This document shows positions 1 to 7,384 of a DNA stretch of 64,000 nt, in pieces (positions within the stretch are counted from its first letter, which is position 1; every line of letters begins with the position of its first letter). The stretch comes from Haloarcula rubripromontorii (GTDB lineage Archaea > Halobacteriota > Halobacteria > Halobacteriales > Haloarculaceae). Below the pieces are notes generated by a model. That model was not told the DNA's origin, did not search any database, and saw nothing but the letters and a program-made list of their open reading frames with translations. The DNA is taken from the NCBI RefSeq assembly GCF_001280425.1, contig NZ_LIUF01000001.1, positions 186,001-250,000 of the forward strand, read 5' to 3'. The translations under genes were made by a program, and so were the position numbers.

Positions 1-311
1 ACCATATCGCCGATTTCGATGCCTTCCTGAAGCGCGCCGGTCGTTCCGACGCGGATGAGCGTCTCGACGCCGACTGCCTCCAGTTCCTCGACGGCAATGG
101 CCGTCGACGGCGACCCGATACCGGTCGAACAGATGGTTAGCTCGCGGCCGTCGTAGGTCGCGTTGACGAGTTTGTACTCGCGGTTCTCGGCGACGACCTC
201 GTGGTCGTCACAGAGGCCTGCGATGCGGTCGACGCGTCCGGGGTCACCCGGCACGAGCGCGATGTCTGTCAGGTCACCCGGTTCGACGAGTAGATGCGGC
301 TGTTTCGCCAT
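1..311 (-). CDS. Nucleoside (uridine-type) phosphorylase, N-terminal part
   Basis: This is the N-terminal 103 residues of a gene cut by the left edge of the window. It starts MAKQPHLLVEPGDLTDIALV, followed by the phosphate-binding loop PGDPGRVDRIA and the strand CSTGIGSPSTAIAVEEL, then IRVGTTGALQ. These are the hallmarks of the NP-I family (uridine or purine nucleoside phosphorylase), which splits nucleosides with phosphate into base and ribose-1-phosphate in the cytoplasm. The substrate-specifying C-terminal half is outside the window, so uridine versus purine preference is inference from the uridine-phosphorylase-like N-terminus. deoC lies 2.4 kb away, which fits pentose salvage, but the two are not in one operon. 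A TATA-like CTAAATAG lies about 24 bases before the ATG. Confidence 0.88.
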   Translation of the reverse strand, partial: MAKQPHLLVEPGDLTDIALVPGDPGRVDRIAGLCDDHEVVAENREYKLVNATYDGRELTICSTGIGSPSTAIAVEELEAVGVETLIRVGTTGALQEGIEIGDM

Positions 312-397
312 ACCGGCCAGTCGCACGGAACTATTTAGTAGTCAGTGAATTCCCGTCGGTCGCAACAGTGAGGTAGGACGCCCGATAGGGGAGACGT

Positions 398-619
398 ATG
401 GCAGACGATATCTCGCTGTTCGACAGACGGATGCGAGGGCCGGCGGGTATCGCCATCGCCGCCGGAGTCGTCCTCGGACTGCTGACCGGCTACACCGTCG
501 GCGCGGGAACGCCGGACGGCCCCTCGTGGACCCTCGTCGTTCCGTTCGCGCTGCTTGCCACCGTCTTCCTGTATCTCGGGGCCTACAGAAACCTCTCGAA
601 GCGGGCCGGAGACACGTAG
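398..619 (+). CDS. Small two-helix membrane protein, function unknown
   Basis: This 73-residue protein has two hydrophobic segments, roughly residues 15-35 (GPAGIAIAAGVVLGLLTGYT) and 44-62 (WTLVVPFALLATVFLYLGA), with an acidic N-terminus and a basic C-terminal tail. I recognise no family. Third codon positions are almost all G or C, as in neighbouring real genes, which supports it being coding. It ends one base before the stop of the next, convergent gene. The start is the ATG at 398. Confidence 0.6.
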   Translation: MADDISLFDRRMRGPAGIAIAAGVVLGLLTGYTVGAGTPDGPSWTLVVPFALLATVFLYLGAYRNLSKRAGDT

Positions 620-620
620 C

Positions 621-1097
621 TCACATCCAGGCGACGAGCACCGGGATGAACAGCGCGAGCGCCGTCCCGAAAATAAACGCCGTGAGTGCCCACTGTCGAA
701 TGATCTCGTCTGCATCGTTCCGGACGCTGCCGCCGAATCGAGGCATGGCGATCCGCGCGAAAAAGTAGTAGATGAACGCTGAAACGCCTGAGACACCGAC
801 GAGGTGGGGTATCAACGGGACGCCGTTGAGCGAGAGCGCCGCTGGAAGGACAAACGAGAGGCCCGCAACGACCGCGCCGTACAACAGCGCCGCAATCAAG
901 GCAGTACCGTGATGCACAGCGACGGCGAGGGGCCGACTCACCGCGGCCGGGTCGGCGCGAGTCAGTCCGGCCCCAGCGACGTACGCCGGCAGATACCCCC
1001 TGTCCTGTGTCACCATCGGGATGTTCAACAGCAGGCCGACGACCGCGCCGGCGACGACACAGACGGCCGCCCACTGCGTGATGGGGTATTCGAGCAC
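621..1097 (-). CDS. Four-helix membrane protein, function unknown
   Basis: A hydrophobic protein of about 158 residues with probable transmembrane segments near residues 7-24 (WAAVCVVAGAVVGLLLNI), 59-82, 88-107 and 136-156. I chose the GTG at 1097 (VLEYPITQW) because the stretch before it, which an upstream ATG at 1187 would add, is basic and non-hydrophobic and looks like noncoding leader. No family is recognised. Its 3' end abuts the preceding convergent membrane-protein gene. A role in the membrane is all that can be said. Confidence 0.6.
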   Translation of the reverse strand: MLEYPITQWAAVCVVAGAVVGLLLNIPMVTQDRGYLPAYVAGAGLTRADPAAVSRPLAVAVHHGTALIAALLYGAVVAGLSFVLPAALSLNGVPLIPHLVGVSGVSAFIYYFFARIAMPRFGGSVRNDADEIIRQWALTAFIFGTALALFIPVLVAWM

Positions 1098-1201
1098 GTG
1101 TCTCTCTTGCTCGCGATGCCCATGAGGATTGTGCCATCCGGTCAGGGCGGCGCGACCGGAGGTAGATATCCTCCGGGATCGGCTCACCTGACACAGTGCA
1201 T

Positions 1202-1225
1202 CACGATAATATATATGTCGTCGTG
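1202..1225 (+). promoter_or_regulatory. TATA element flanked by inverted repeat
   Basis: An AT-rich core AATATATAT (about 1208-1215) lies 35-40 bases before the ATG at 1250 and is flanked by the 5-base inverted repeat CACGA / TCGTG (1202-1206 and 1221-1225). The gene downstream is a small winged-helix protein, so an autoregulatory operator is possible but is inference. Confidence 0.35.
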
Positions 1226-1249
1226 TGAAAAAATGTTATAAGTTACACC

Positions 1250-1663
1250 ATGACACAGCAACGGTACCAGAACGGAAAGCAGGTGATCAGACGCTGGGAC
1301 GAAGTTTTCAGATCCGTCAGCGCCGAGCCGCGCCGGCAGCTCATCGTCGCATTGTTAGACGCCCACCCTGAGGCGACAGTCCCCCTCCCCGAGAGCGCGG
1401 TAAACCCTAATGTCCCGCAGGATCCGGAAATCCTTCGCCAGGAGCTGTACCACTGCCACCTGCCGCTGCTGTCCGACTATGGGTTCATAACGTGGCAAAA
1501 GGAGCCACTGGTTGCCGGTCGCGGCCCGCGGTTCAGTGAGGTTGCCACTGTGTTCGAATCGCTGCAATCGAATGCGACGGATCTTCCAGACTCACTCGTG
1601 TTCGGGTGTCAGCGGCTTGAACGGGAACGGCAAGAGGGGTTCGGCGATTCGGTTGCGGAGTAG
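1250..1663 (+). CDS. Haloarchaeal winged-helix regulator (DUF7344-like)
   Basis: This 137-residue cytoplasmic protein opens with a segment typical of small haloarchaeal winged-helix proteins: WDEVFRSVSAEPRRQLIVAL (about residues 16-35), followed by an ELYHCHLPLLSDYGFITWQ recognition and wing region (about 65-84). The pattern 'helix, PRR, helix, HCHLPLL, DYGFI' matches the DUF7344-type domain. The rest is an acidic tail. It probably binds DNA, but its target is unknown. It stands alone, converging on the DUF63 gene with a 6-base gap, and a strong TATA element lies just upstream. Confidence 0.65.
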   Translation: MTQQRYQNGKQVIRRWDEVFRSVSAEPRRQLIVALLDAHPEATVPLPESAVNPNVPQDPEILRQELYHCHLPLLSDYGFITWQKEPLVAGRGPRFSEVATVFESLQSNATDLPDSLVFGCQRLERERQEGFGDSVAE

Positions 1664-1669
1664 CCCCAC

Positions 1670-2506
1670 TCAGACCGGGCTGAACAGAAACAGGACGATG
1701 TTGTTCGTGGCCGGGCCGATGCCAACGGCAGTCACAAGCGCGAGCAAGAGACTTGCTTCGACGGGCTCCTCTTCGAGATAGTCGTCCAGCAGGAAGACGA
1801 CCGCAACCGCCACGAGCAGTTTGACGAACACGAACAGCCAGCCTTTGCCGAGATACGACGCTGTGGGGAGCGTGCCAGCGAACTCCATGATGCGGGCCGG
1901 GATCGGTGTTCGCTCCGTGATGCCGATAACGTCGGCGCCGACCGCCGTCGAGACGCCGTCGAGCATATGCGCGAACACGACCGTCGGGGCCGCATAGCGC
2001 ATCCGAACGACCACCGGTGTCCGCCACAGTGCGACTGCAAGCACCGTCACGGCAGTGACGACAGTTGCGACGACGACAGCAACGGTGGGCCAGATGAGTC
2101 CAAGCAGGCCGGACTCCAGTGCCATCACGACGGCGATGACAAGCAACACGGTCAGAAGCCCGATACCGATGTATCCCAGATTGCGCGATATCGTCTCGCT
2201 GTGGCCGCGTCGGACGCTGAACAGCGTCAGCGTGATCCAGACGACACCGAGCGTGACGAATGTCGTGAGATACACCGCCGGCGCGCCAAACAGCGGTGCG
2301 ACCACGGGCCTGTAGGCCTCAATCGGTGGCTGATGGAACGCGTGGAGCGCGCCGCCGAGGGCCATCCACGGCGTCAGGGCGACCACGGTTCGTTGGTCGA
2401 TCGGTGGTTCGAGGGCGTACAACAGCGCGGTCACCACGAGTGTACCCGCAAGAAGCGCCACCGTGTACTCAAGCGGCGGGAGCGCCAACCCCGAAGGCAG
2501 TATCAT
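1670..2506 (-). CDS. DUF63 family polytopic membrane protein
   Basis: A 278-residue, very hydrophobic archaeal membrane protein. The N-terminus MILPSGLALPPLEYTVALLA is characteristic of DUF63, and about eight transmembrane segments follow, with PPIEAYRPVVAPLFG in an early loop and HMLDGVSTAVG near residue 180. I place the start at 2506. An in-frame extension to 2785 would add an Arg/Ser-rich, non-hydrophobic leader that overlaps deoC. DUF63 is of unknown function. It is divergent from deoC. Confidence 0.85.
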   Translation of the reverse strand: MILPSGLALPPLEYTVALLAGTLVVTALLYALEPPIDQRTVVALTPWMALGGALHAFHQPPIEAYRPVVAPLFGAPAVYLTTFVTLGVVWITLTLFSVRRGHSETISRNLGYIGIGLLTVLLVIAVVMALESGLLGLIWPTVAVVVATVVTAVTVLAVALWRTPVVVRMRYAAPTVVFAHMLDGVSTAVGADVIGITERTPIPARIMEFAGTLPTASYLGKGWLFVFVKLLVAVAVVFLLDDYLEEEPVEASLLLALVTAVGIGPATNNIVLFLFSPV

Positions 2507-2667
2507 GTCCCCCACGCCGACTCCGATGAGGGAAAACCTTCCGAACGAGGCCGACGATATCGTCGCAGCCTGAGCGACAATCATCGAACAGCGAGTACGG
2601 GAAGACAGTAGCTCCCACCGCCTGCCGCCCGCCGTCTTTACGTGGGCACCACGTGTCACCCCGCGGT

Positions 2668-3363
2668 ATGGACGAGATACCAGACCGCATCGAGCATACG
2701 GTCCTCGGTCCGACGACGACACCGAACGACGTACGAACCTGCCTCGACGAGGCGCTCCAGTACGGAATGCGGGCGTGCATCCCACCGTGGGCGCTCCCGC
2801 TTGCGACCGAGTACGCGAACGTCCCGCTCACAGCCGTCATCGACTTCCCGCACGGCCAGGGTCAGACCGACAGCGTCTGTCAGGCGGCAAAACTGGCCTG
2901 GGACGCCGGAGCCGACGAACTGGATATGGTGTGCAACGTTGGCTTGCTCAAGGCCGGCGAGGACGATGCCGTCCGGGACCACATCACCGAGATCGTCGCC
3001 AGCGTCCCAGTTCCTGTGAAGGTCATCGTCGAAGCGCCACTGCTCTCCGACGAGGAACTCGAACGGGTCGGGCAACTCGTCGCAGACGCCGACGCGGCCT
3101 ACCTCAAGACCGCGACAGGGTTCAGCGAGGGCGGCGCAACGGTCCACGACGTGGAGATTCTCAGCAAATACCTCCCGGTGAAGGCCAGCGGTGGCGTCGG
3201 GTCGTGGACCGAGGCAAAGGCGATGTTTGAGGCCGGAGCCGAGCGAATCGGGGCCTCCAGCGGCGATACCATCGTTCGGGAGTGGCAGGCCGAAACGGCA
3301 GGCGAAACCGTGACCGAACCGGAAACAGACCCGGACGACACAGACACAGCTGACGGCTACTGA
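2668..3363 (+). CDS. deoC: Deoxyribose-phosphate aldolase
   Basis: A 231-residue class I aldolase that converts 2-deoxy-D-ribose-5-phosphate to acetaldehyde and glyceraldehyde-3-phosphate in deoxynucleoside catabolism. Key residues are visible in family order: Asp in ELDMV (about residue 87), Lys in VKVIVEAPLL (118), the Schiff-base Lys of AYLKTATGF (147) and the Lys of VKASGGVG (172). An acidic, Thr/Asp-rich tail of about 25 residues follows the barrel and is a typical haloarchaeal extension. The ATG at 2668 is preferred over an in-frame GTG at 2653, because MDEIPDRIEHTVLGP matches the family start. Confidence 0.95.
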   Translation: MDEIPDRIEHTVLGPTTTPNDVRTCLDEALQYGMRACIPPWALPLATEYANVPLTAVIDFPHGQGQTDSVCQAAKLAWDAGADELDMVCNVGLLKAGEDDAVRDHITEIVASVPVPVKVIVEAPLLSDEELERVGQLVADADAAYLKTATGFSEGGATVHDVEILSKYLPVKASGGVGSWTEAKAMFEAGAERIGASSGDTIVREWQAETAGETVTEPETDPDDTDTADGY

Positions 3364-3413
3364 CCGGTCCAATCCGTCGCCCTTTTGCCGTCCTGGCGAT
3401 AGTATCTGGATGA

Positions 3414-4697
3414 ATGGCCCGGTATCACATCGAGACGTACGGGTGCACCTCGAACAGAGGTGAGACCCAGCAGATCGAGCAGGCGCTCCGGGAGGGCGGG
3501 CACCACCCCGCTGACGGGCCGGAGTCCGCCGACGTGGCGATCCTCAACACCTGCACGGTGCTTGAAAAGACCGAACGCAACATGCTCGCACGGGCCAAAG
3601 AACTCGATAACGAAACCCCGGCGGACCTCGTCATCACGGGCTGTATGGCGCTCGCACAGGGCGAGGAGTTCCAGCGCGCCGACATCGATGCCGAGGTACT
3701 CCACTGGGACGACGTGCCCCAGTACGTCCTCAACGGCGAGTGCCCGACAATCACACCGGACACGGAGACGGTACTCAACGGCGTCGTCGGTATCCTCCCC
3801 ATCGCCCGGGGGTGTATGTCGGACTGCTCGTACTGTATCACCAAGCAGGCGACCGGTCGCATCGAGTCGCCTTCGGTCGAGGAGAACGTCGAAAAGGCCC
3901 GCGCGCTGGTCCACGCCGGCGCGAAGGAAATCCGCATCACGGGCCAGGACACCGGCGTCTACGGCTGGGACCGGAACCAGGGAACGAGTCTGCTACCGGA
4001 GCTACTCGACCGCATCTGCTCCGACATCGACGGCGAGTTCCGCGTTCGCGTCGGGATGGCGAACCCGAAGGGCCTCCACGGCGTCCGCGAGGAACTCGCG
4101 GCGGTGTTTGCCGAACACGACGAACTGTACAACTTCATCCACGCGCCGGTCCAGTCCGGTAGTGACGACGTACTGGCCGACATGCGCCGCCAGCACGCCG
4201 TCTCGGAGTATCTGGAGGTCGTCGAGACGCTGGACGACAAGCTGGACTACTGGACGCTATCGACGGACTTCATCGTCGGCTTCCCGACCGAGGAGCCGGC
4301 CGACCACGAGCAGTCGATGGCGCTGCTTCGCGAGACCCGCCCCGAGAAAATCAACGTCACGCGCTTCTCGAAGCGGCCCGGCACCGACGCCGACGACATG
4401 AAGGGCCTCGGCGGGCAGGTCAAGAAGGACCGCTCGAAGGAGATGAGCGAGGCGAAGATGGAGCTGATGGCCGAGGCTTACGAGGAGATGGTCGGCCGCA
4501 CCTCGTCGGTGTTGCTCGTCGAGGACGGCACCGACGAGTCGCTGGTGGGCTATGACGAGGCCTACCGGCAGGTCGTCATCGCCGACGCACAGGAGCGCGG
4601 GCTGGCGGTCGGCGACACGGTCGACGTGGAGATTACCAGCCACAACACCGTGTACGCCTTCGGCGAACCGGTCGAACGGGCGCAGGTCGCGGACTGA
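3414..4697 (+). CDS. tRNA t6A37 methylthiotransferase (e-MtaB/CDKAL1 type)
   Basis: A 427-residue radical-SAM enzyme that adds a methylthio group to N6-threonylcarbamoyladenosine at position 37 of ANN-decoding tRNAs. The N-terminal methylthiotransferase domain begins MARYHIETYGCTSNRGE and carries three cluster cysteines (about C11, C47 and C77). The radical-SAM cluster is ARGCMSDCSYCI (C134, C138 and C141). The middle barrel contains IRITGQDTGVYG and HAPVQSGSD, and a C-terminal TRAM domain (about 365-425) ends VDVEITSHNTVYAFGE. The length and order match archaeal e-MtaB. It follows deoC by 50 bases on the same strand, and an independent promoter is likely. Confidence 0.93.
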   Translation: MARYHIETYGCTSNRGETQQIEQALREGGHHPADGPESADVAILNTCTVLEKTERNMLARAKELDNETPADLVITGCMALAQGEEFQRADIDAEVLHWDDVPQYVLNGECPTITPDTETVLNGVVGILPIARGCMSDCSYCITKQATGRIESPSVEENVEKARALVHAGAKEIRITGQDTGVYGWDRNQGTSLLPELLDRICSDIDGEFRVRVGMANPKGLHGVREELAAVFAEHDELYNFIHAPVQSGSDDVLADMRRQHAVSEYLEVVETLDDKLDYWTLSTDFIVGFPTEEPADHEQSMALLRETRPEKINVTRFSKRPGTDADDMKGLGGQVKKDRSKEMSEAKMELMAEAYEEMVGRTSSVLLVEDGTDESLVGYDEAYRQVVIADAQERGLAVGDTVDVEITSHNTVYAFGEPVERAQVAD

Positions 4698-4739
4698 GCG
4701 GGTCGGCAGCCCAGATTTTCAGCCAGAACGACCGGCTGC

Positions 4740-5126
4740 TCAGTCGCCGCTGTAGGCCTCGCGGAGGAACGTCACCGCCGCGCCGAACATTGCGAGATTC
4801 CCGAAGAAGGCCAGGCGTTCGCCGCCACGGTCATCCGGATCGGCGTTCCAGAAGTCGTGCATCGTCGGCGTGACGACGGCCAGAAACGTTGCGACCGCAC
4901 CGGTCGAAACCCGTGGGAGCCGCCAGAATGCCGTCCCCAGCCCGCCGACCAGCATCATCCCCGATGCCAGCGGGGCCAGCAGGTCCGGCGCGGGGACGCC
5001 CGCTGACTCAGCGTACTCGATAGCGTCCTCCATGTCACGGAAGTCCTCGGCTGCCTGCAGAGCGACGCCGAAGCCGAACAACAGTCGTCCAAGAGCGAGC
5101 CAGCTACGTGATGAGTCGTCACCCAT
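4740..5126 (-). CDS. DoxX-like membrane protein
   Basis: A 128-residue membrane protein with about four helices. RLLFGFGVALQAAEDF near the start, LASGMMLVGGLGTAFWRLPR in the middle and PTMHDFWNADP in the second half resemble the DoxX/SURF4-like family, where the Phe-Trp motif is typical. DoxX proteins are small integral membrane subunits linked to quinone or redox functions, but the role here cannot be assigned. It sits between the convergent methylthiotransferase and the CDF transporter, with 33 bases separating it from the latter; the two may be co-transcribed. Confidence 0.7.
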   Translation of the reverse strand: MGDDSSRSWLALGRLLFGFGVALQAAEDFRDMEDAIEYAESAGVPAPDLLAPLASGMMLVGGLGTAFWRLPRVSTGAVATFLAVVTPTMHDFWNADPDDRGGERLAFFGNLAMFGAAVTFLREAYSGD

Positions 5127-5159
5127 ATGCTATCGGATGGCACGGCAACTACTAAAACG

Positions 5160-6074
5160 TCACTCCAGATCGGCAAGCCGCTCTACTTCTTCGTCGTCTT
5201 TCCACTCCCCGAGTTCCTTCGGGTCGACGTGGATGAACGCGTCGTCGACCTCCGGAAGCTCCTCGATGGACTTGATGACTGCCGTCTCGATGTCGTGGGC
5301 CTCGAACAGCGTCAGGTCGCCTTCCACCTCGATGTGGAGGCTCACGTCGATTTCAGGGCCGACGTAGTGGGCGATGACATCGTGTGCGCCGCGGACCTTC
5401 GGGTGGTCGAGCGCGCGGCGGAGGATTTCGCGCCGGAGGTCCTCCGGCGGTGCGCCGCCGACGAGATACGTGACGTTTTCCTGGACGACCTCGATGCCGG
5501 TGTAGATGATGCCGATGGCGACGACGAGTGCGGCCAGCGGGTCGGCGATAGGGTAGCCGACCATCGCACCACCGACGCCGACCAGCGCCGCGCCCGCGGT
5601 GAGGATGTCGTTGCGGTTGTCCTTCGCCGTCGCAATGAGCGCCGGGGAGTTACGGTTCGTGCCCGCGCGGAGACAGTAGCGGTAGAGGGCGTACTTCGCG
5701 ACGGCCGAGAACGCGAGCACGAGTACGGCAGCCGGCCCCTGTGTCACGGCGATGTTGCCAGTCAACAGGGCGGTGCCGGCGTTCCAGAGGACGAACCCGC
5801 CAGCGGCGAAGATACCCGCGGCGACGAACAGGGAGACGAACGGCTCGATACGTTCGTGGCCGTGGGGGTGCTCGAAGTCCGGCGGGCGCGTCGTCAGGTA
5901 CAGCCCAGCAACGATGACAAGCGAGTAGGCGGTGTCGGCGGCGCTGTTGATCGCCTCGGACTGGACGGCGAAGCTTCCGGTGGTGAACCAGACGCCGGCT
6001 TTCAACAGCACGAGGAGAAGGTTGACGCCGAGAACGAGCAGCCCAACCCGCCTGAGCGTCGCGCGGCGTGACAT
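5160..6074 (-). CDS. Cation diffusion facilitator metal exporter, Mn-type site
   Basis: A 304-residue CDF exporter with six transmembrane helices (about residues 10-200) and a cytoplasmic ferredoxin-like domain (about 210-290, DVSLHIEVEGDLTLFEAHDI). Metal-site A residues appear as SEAINSAADTA in helix 2 (Asn and Asp) and AKDNRNDILT in helix 5 (Asp and Asp). The His found in zinc-selective members is absent, and an N-D/D-D site is the pattern associated with manganese-type CDFs. FEHPHGHERIEP is the family's His loop after helix 2. The metal preference is inference from the motif. It probably exports divalent metal against a proton. Confidence 0.9.
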   Translation of the reverse strand: MSRRATLRRVGLLVLGVNLLLVLLKAGVWFTTGSFAVQSEAINSAADTAYSLVIVAGLYLTTRPPDFEHPHGHERIEPFVSLFVAAGIFAAGGFVLWNAGTALLTGNIAVTQGPAAVLVLAFSAVAKYALYRYCLRAGTNRNSPALIATAKDNRNDILTAGAALVGVGGAMVGYPIADPLAALVVAIGIIYTGIEVVQENVTYLVGGAPPEDLRREILRRALDHPKVRGAHDVIAHYVGPEIDVSLHIEVEGDLTLFEAHDIETAVIKSIEELPEVDDAFIHVDPKELGEWKDDEEVERLADLE

Positions 6075-6147
6075 TGCTCCCCCGTTGTCGGGCCGCCGTC
6101 AAAGCCGCTTCGACAGCGGCGCAGTTCCCGGCGGGGGTACGGCCGCC

Positions 6148-6684
6148 TCAGTCGATTCGGACAGCCCCGTTTTCGGGAACGGTTGTTCCGTCCTGTGACG
6201 CAAACGCAGTGTAGAGCCGGTCGTACGTCTCTTCGACGGCTTCGACGATGACTTTCGTGTCACTGATGACCGGCATGAAATTGGTGTCGCCGTTCCACCG
6301 CGGGACGACGTGAGTGTGGAGGTGGTCGTCAATCGAGCCGCCGGCCGCCGAGCCGCCGAGATTCAGCCCGGCGTTAAACCCGTCCGGGGACAGCGCAGTT
6401 TCGAGAGCATCGATGGTCCGCTGTTTCAGTCGGGCGTGGTCGAGCAGGGTTTCGTCGTCGAGGTCACCGTAATCGCCGGTGTGGGTGTGAGGAATGACCA
6501 TCACGTGCCCGGGGTTGTACGGGTAGTTGTTCAGGAGGACAAAGGCGTGGTCGCTTCGCGCCACGAGGTTGTTCGCCCGGTCGTCGTCCTGTGCCTGAAA
6601 CGCACAGAATACGCAGTCGACATCGGAGTCTGGCCCTTCGCGTTCGACCCACTCGATGCGCCACGGCGCAAACACCTTGTCCAT
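6148..6684 (-). CDS. HIT family nucleotide hydrolase or phosphorylase
   Basis: A 178-residue cytoplasmic histidine-triad protein. The triad is HLHTHVVPRW (His at 121, 123 and 125), with the supporting PYNPGHVMVIPH segment at 55-66. An N-terminal CVFC pair (C24 and C27) suggests a structural zinc site, as in the AP4A-phosphorylase-like branch of the HIT family. It starts MDKVFAPWRIEWVE, the usual opening of that branch. It likely acts on dinucleoside polyphosphates or nucleotidyl conjugates; the exact substrate is unknown. A TATA element lies about 60 bases upstream. Confidence 0.9.
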   Translation of the reverse strand: MDKVFAPWRIEWVEREGPDSDVDCVFCAFQAQDDDRANNLVARSDHAFVLLNNYPYNPGHVMVIPHTHTGDYGDLDDETLLDHARLKQRTIDALETALSPDGFNAGLNLGGSAAGGSIDDHLHTHVVPRWNGDTNFMPVISDTKVIVEAVEETYDRLYTAFASQDGTTVPENGAVRID

Positions 6685-6738
6685 ACCCCTGATTGTCGAC
6701 CCACCAGCAAAAACGACAGGACTGATACGCCAAAGGTA

Positions 6739-6749
6739 GTATATAAAAG
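6739..6749 (-). promoter_or_regulatory. TATA box of the HIT gene
   Basis: On the minus strand the sequence reads TTTTATATA, close to the archaeal consensus, about 60 bases before the HIT gene start. It predicts an RNA start near 6715 and a leader of about 30 bases. The element is also a passable TATA box in the plus direction, where 180 bases of noncoding DNA follow. Confidence 0.5.
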
Positions 6750-6891
6750 CGTTGGCCGTTCATGCGGAGAGACCGGTTTCTGTGGCTGTAGGACAGTCGT
6801 TAAACGTTCTCGTCGCATCTGTGGCCGTAATCGACTGAAATCGGTCGCCGTCTGGTGATAAACAGTGCTGAACGGACCAGAACTGAAGGTG

Positions 6892-6900
6892 GTTTTTATA
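6892..6900 (+). promoter_or_regulatory. TATA box of the small zinc-protein gene
   Basis: GTTTTTATA at 6892-6900 is centred about 30 bases before the ATG at 6927, the spacing expected for a leaderless haloarchaeal transcript. This is the main reason for preferring 6927 over the ATG at 6954. Confidence 0.6.
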
Positions 6901-6926
6901 CTCTCTACCCGGCTTGTTTCAGATGG

Positions 6927-7124
6927 ATGGCAGCGATAAACGACGGCGTCGACATGGCTGAACACTGTTCGACGTGTGACCGTGAGACACCACACGCCGT
7001 GCGTGTCCAGATACAGACGGAGTCAAATAAACGCGAGAACGCGGCGTTTTCCCGAGAGCCGTACCGGGTCAGCGAGTGTCAGATCTGTGGCACAACCACG
7101 TCGACGCGGATGAACAACGCCTGA
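6927..7124 (+). CDS. Small zinc-ribbon-like protein (DUF7835-like)
   Basis: A 65-residue protein with two CxxC pairs, CSTC and CQIC, flanking a conserved centre TESNKRENAAFSREPYRV. This combination is typical of a haloarchaeal mini zinc-finger family (DUF7835-like) whose function is not established. The start at 6927 (MAAINDGVD) is chosen from TATA spacing; the ATG at 6954 (MAEHC) is the alternative. It probably binds one zinc ion. The tandem hairpin repeat begins 6 bases after its stop. Confidence 0.75.
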   Translation: MAAINDGVDMAEHCSTCDRETPHAVRVQIQTESNKRENAAFSREPYRVSECQICGTTTSTRMNNA

Positions 7125-7130
7125 CCATCC

Positions 7131-7311
7131 CACACACCCCACCCTTTCCGTACGCCACGCGGTCTCTGGCTGCGTGGCTACACACACCCCCACCCCACCG
7201 TTTCCATACGCCACGTGGTCTCTGACTGCGTGGCCACACACCCCCCACCCACCCGTTTCCATACGCCACGCGGTTTCTGACTGCGTGGCCACACACCCCA
7301 CCTTTCATACG
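7131..7311. repeat. Tandem repeat of hairpin units, about 3.2 copies
   Basis: Units begin at 7145, 7201, 7256 and (partial) 7303, giving unit lengths of 56, 55 and 47 bases. Each full unit reads TTTCCRTACG, then a hairpin CCACGC-loop-GCGTGG, then a CACACACC/CCCACC pyrimidine-rich tail. In the second unit the stem ends in T, which still pairs with G, so the stem survives the change. The array fills the spacer between two convergent genes, the small zinc protein and map. A role as bidirectional terminator, RNA element or replication-slippage relic cannot be decided from sequence. Confidence 0.85.
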
Positions 7312-7384
7312 ATTCTCAGAACGGTAGCACTGCTGCTCGAAAACAGTAGTCCGGTATCACCCGCGGGTTCGAGGTTGGCGTCCG

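Noticed and set aside
7023-7308. Minus-strand frames over the hairpin repeat
   Set aside because: Their only content is the repeat translated in different frames, with no start context, promoter or family similarity.
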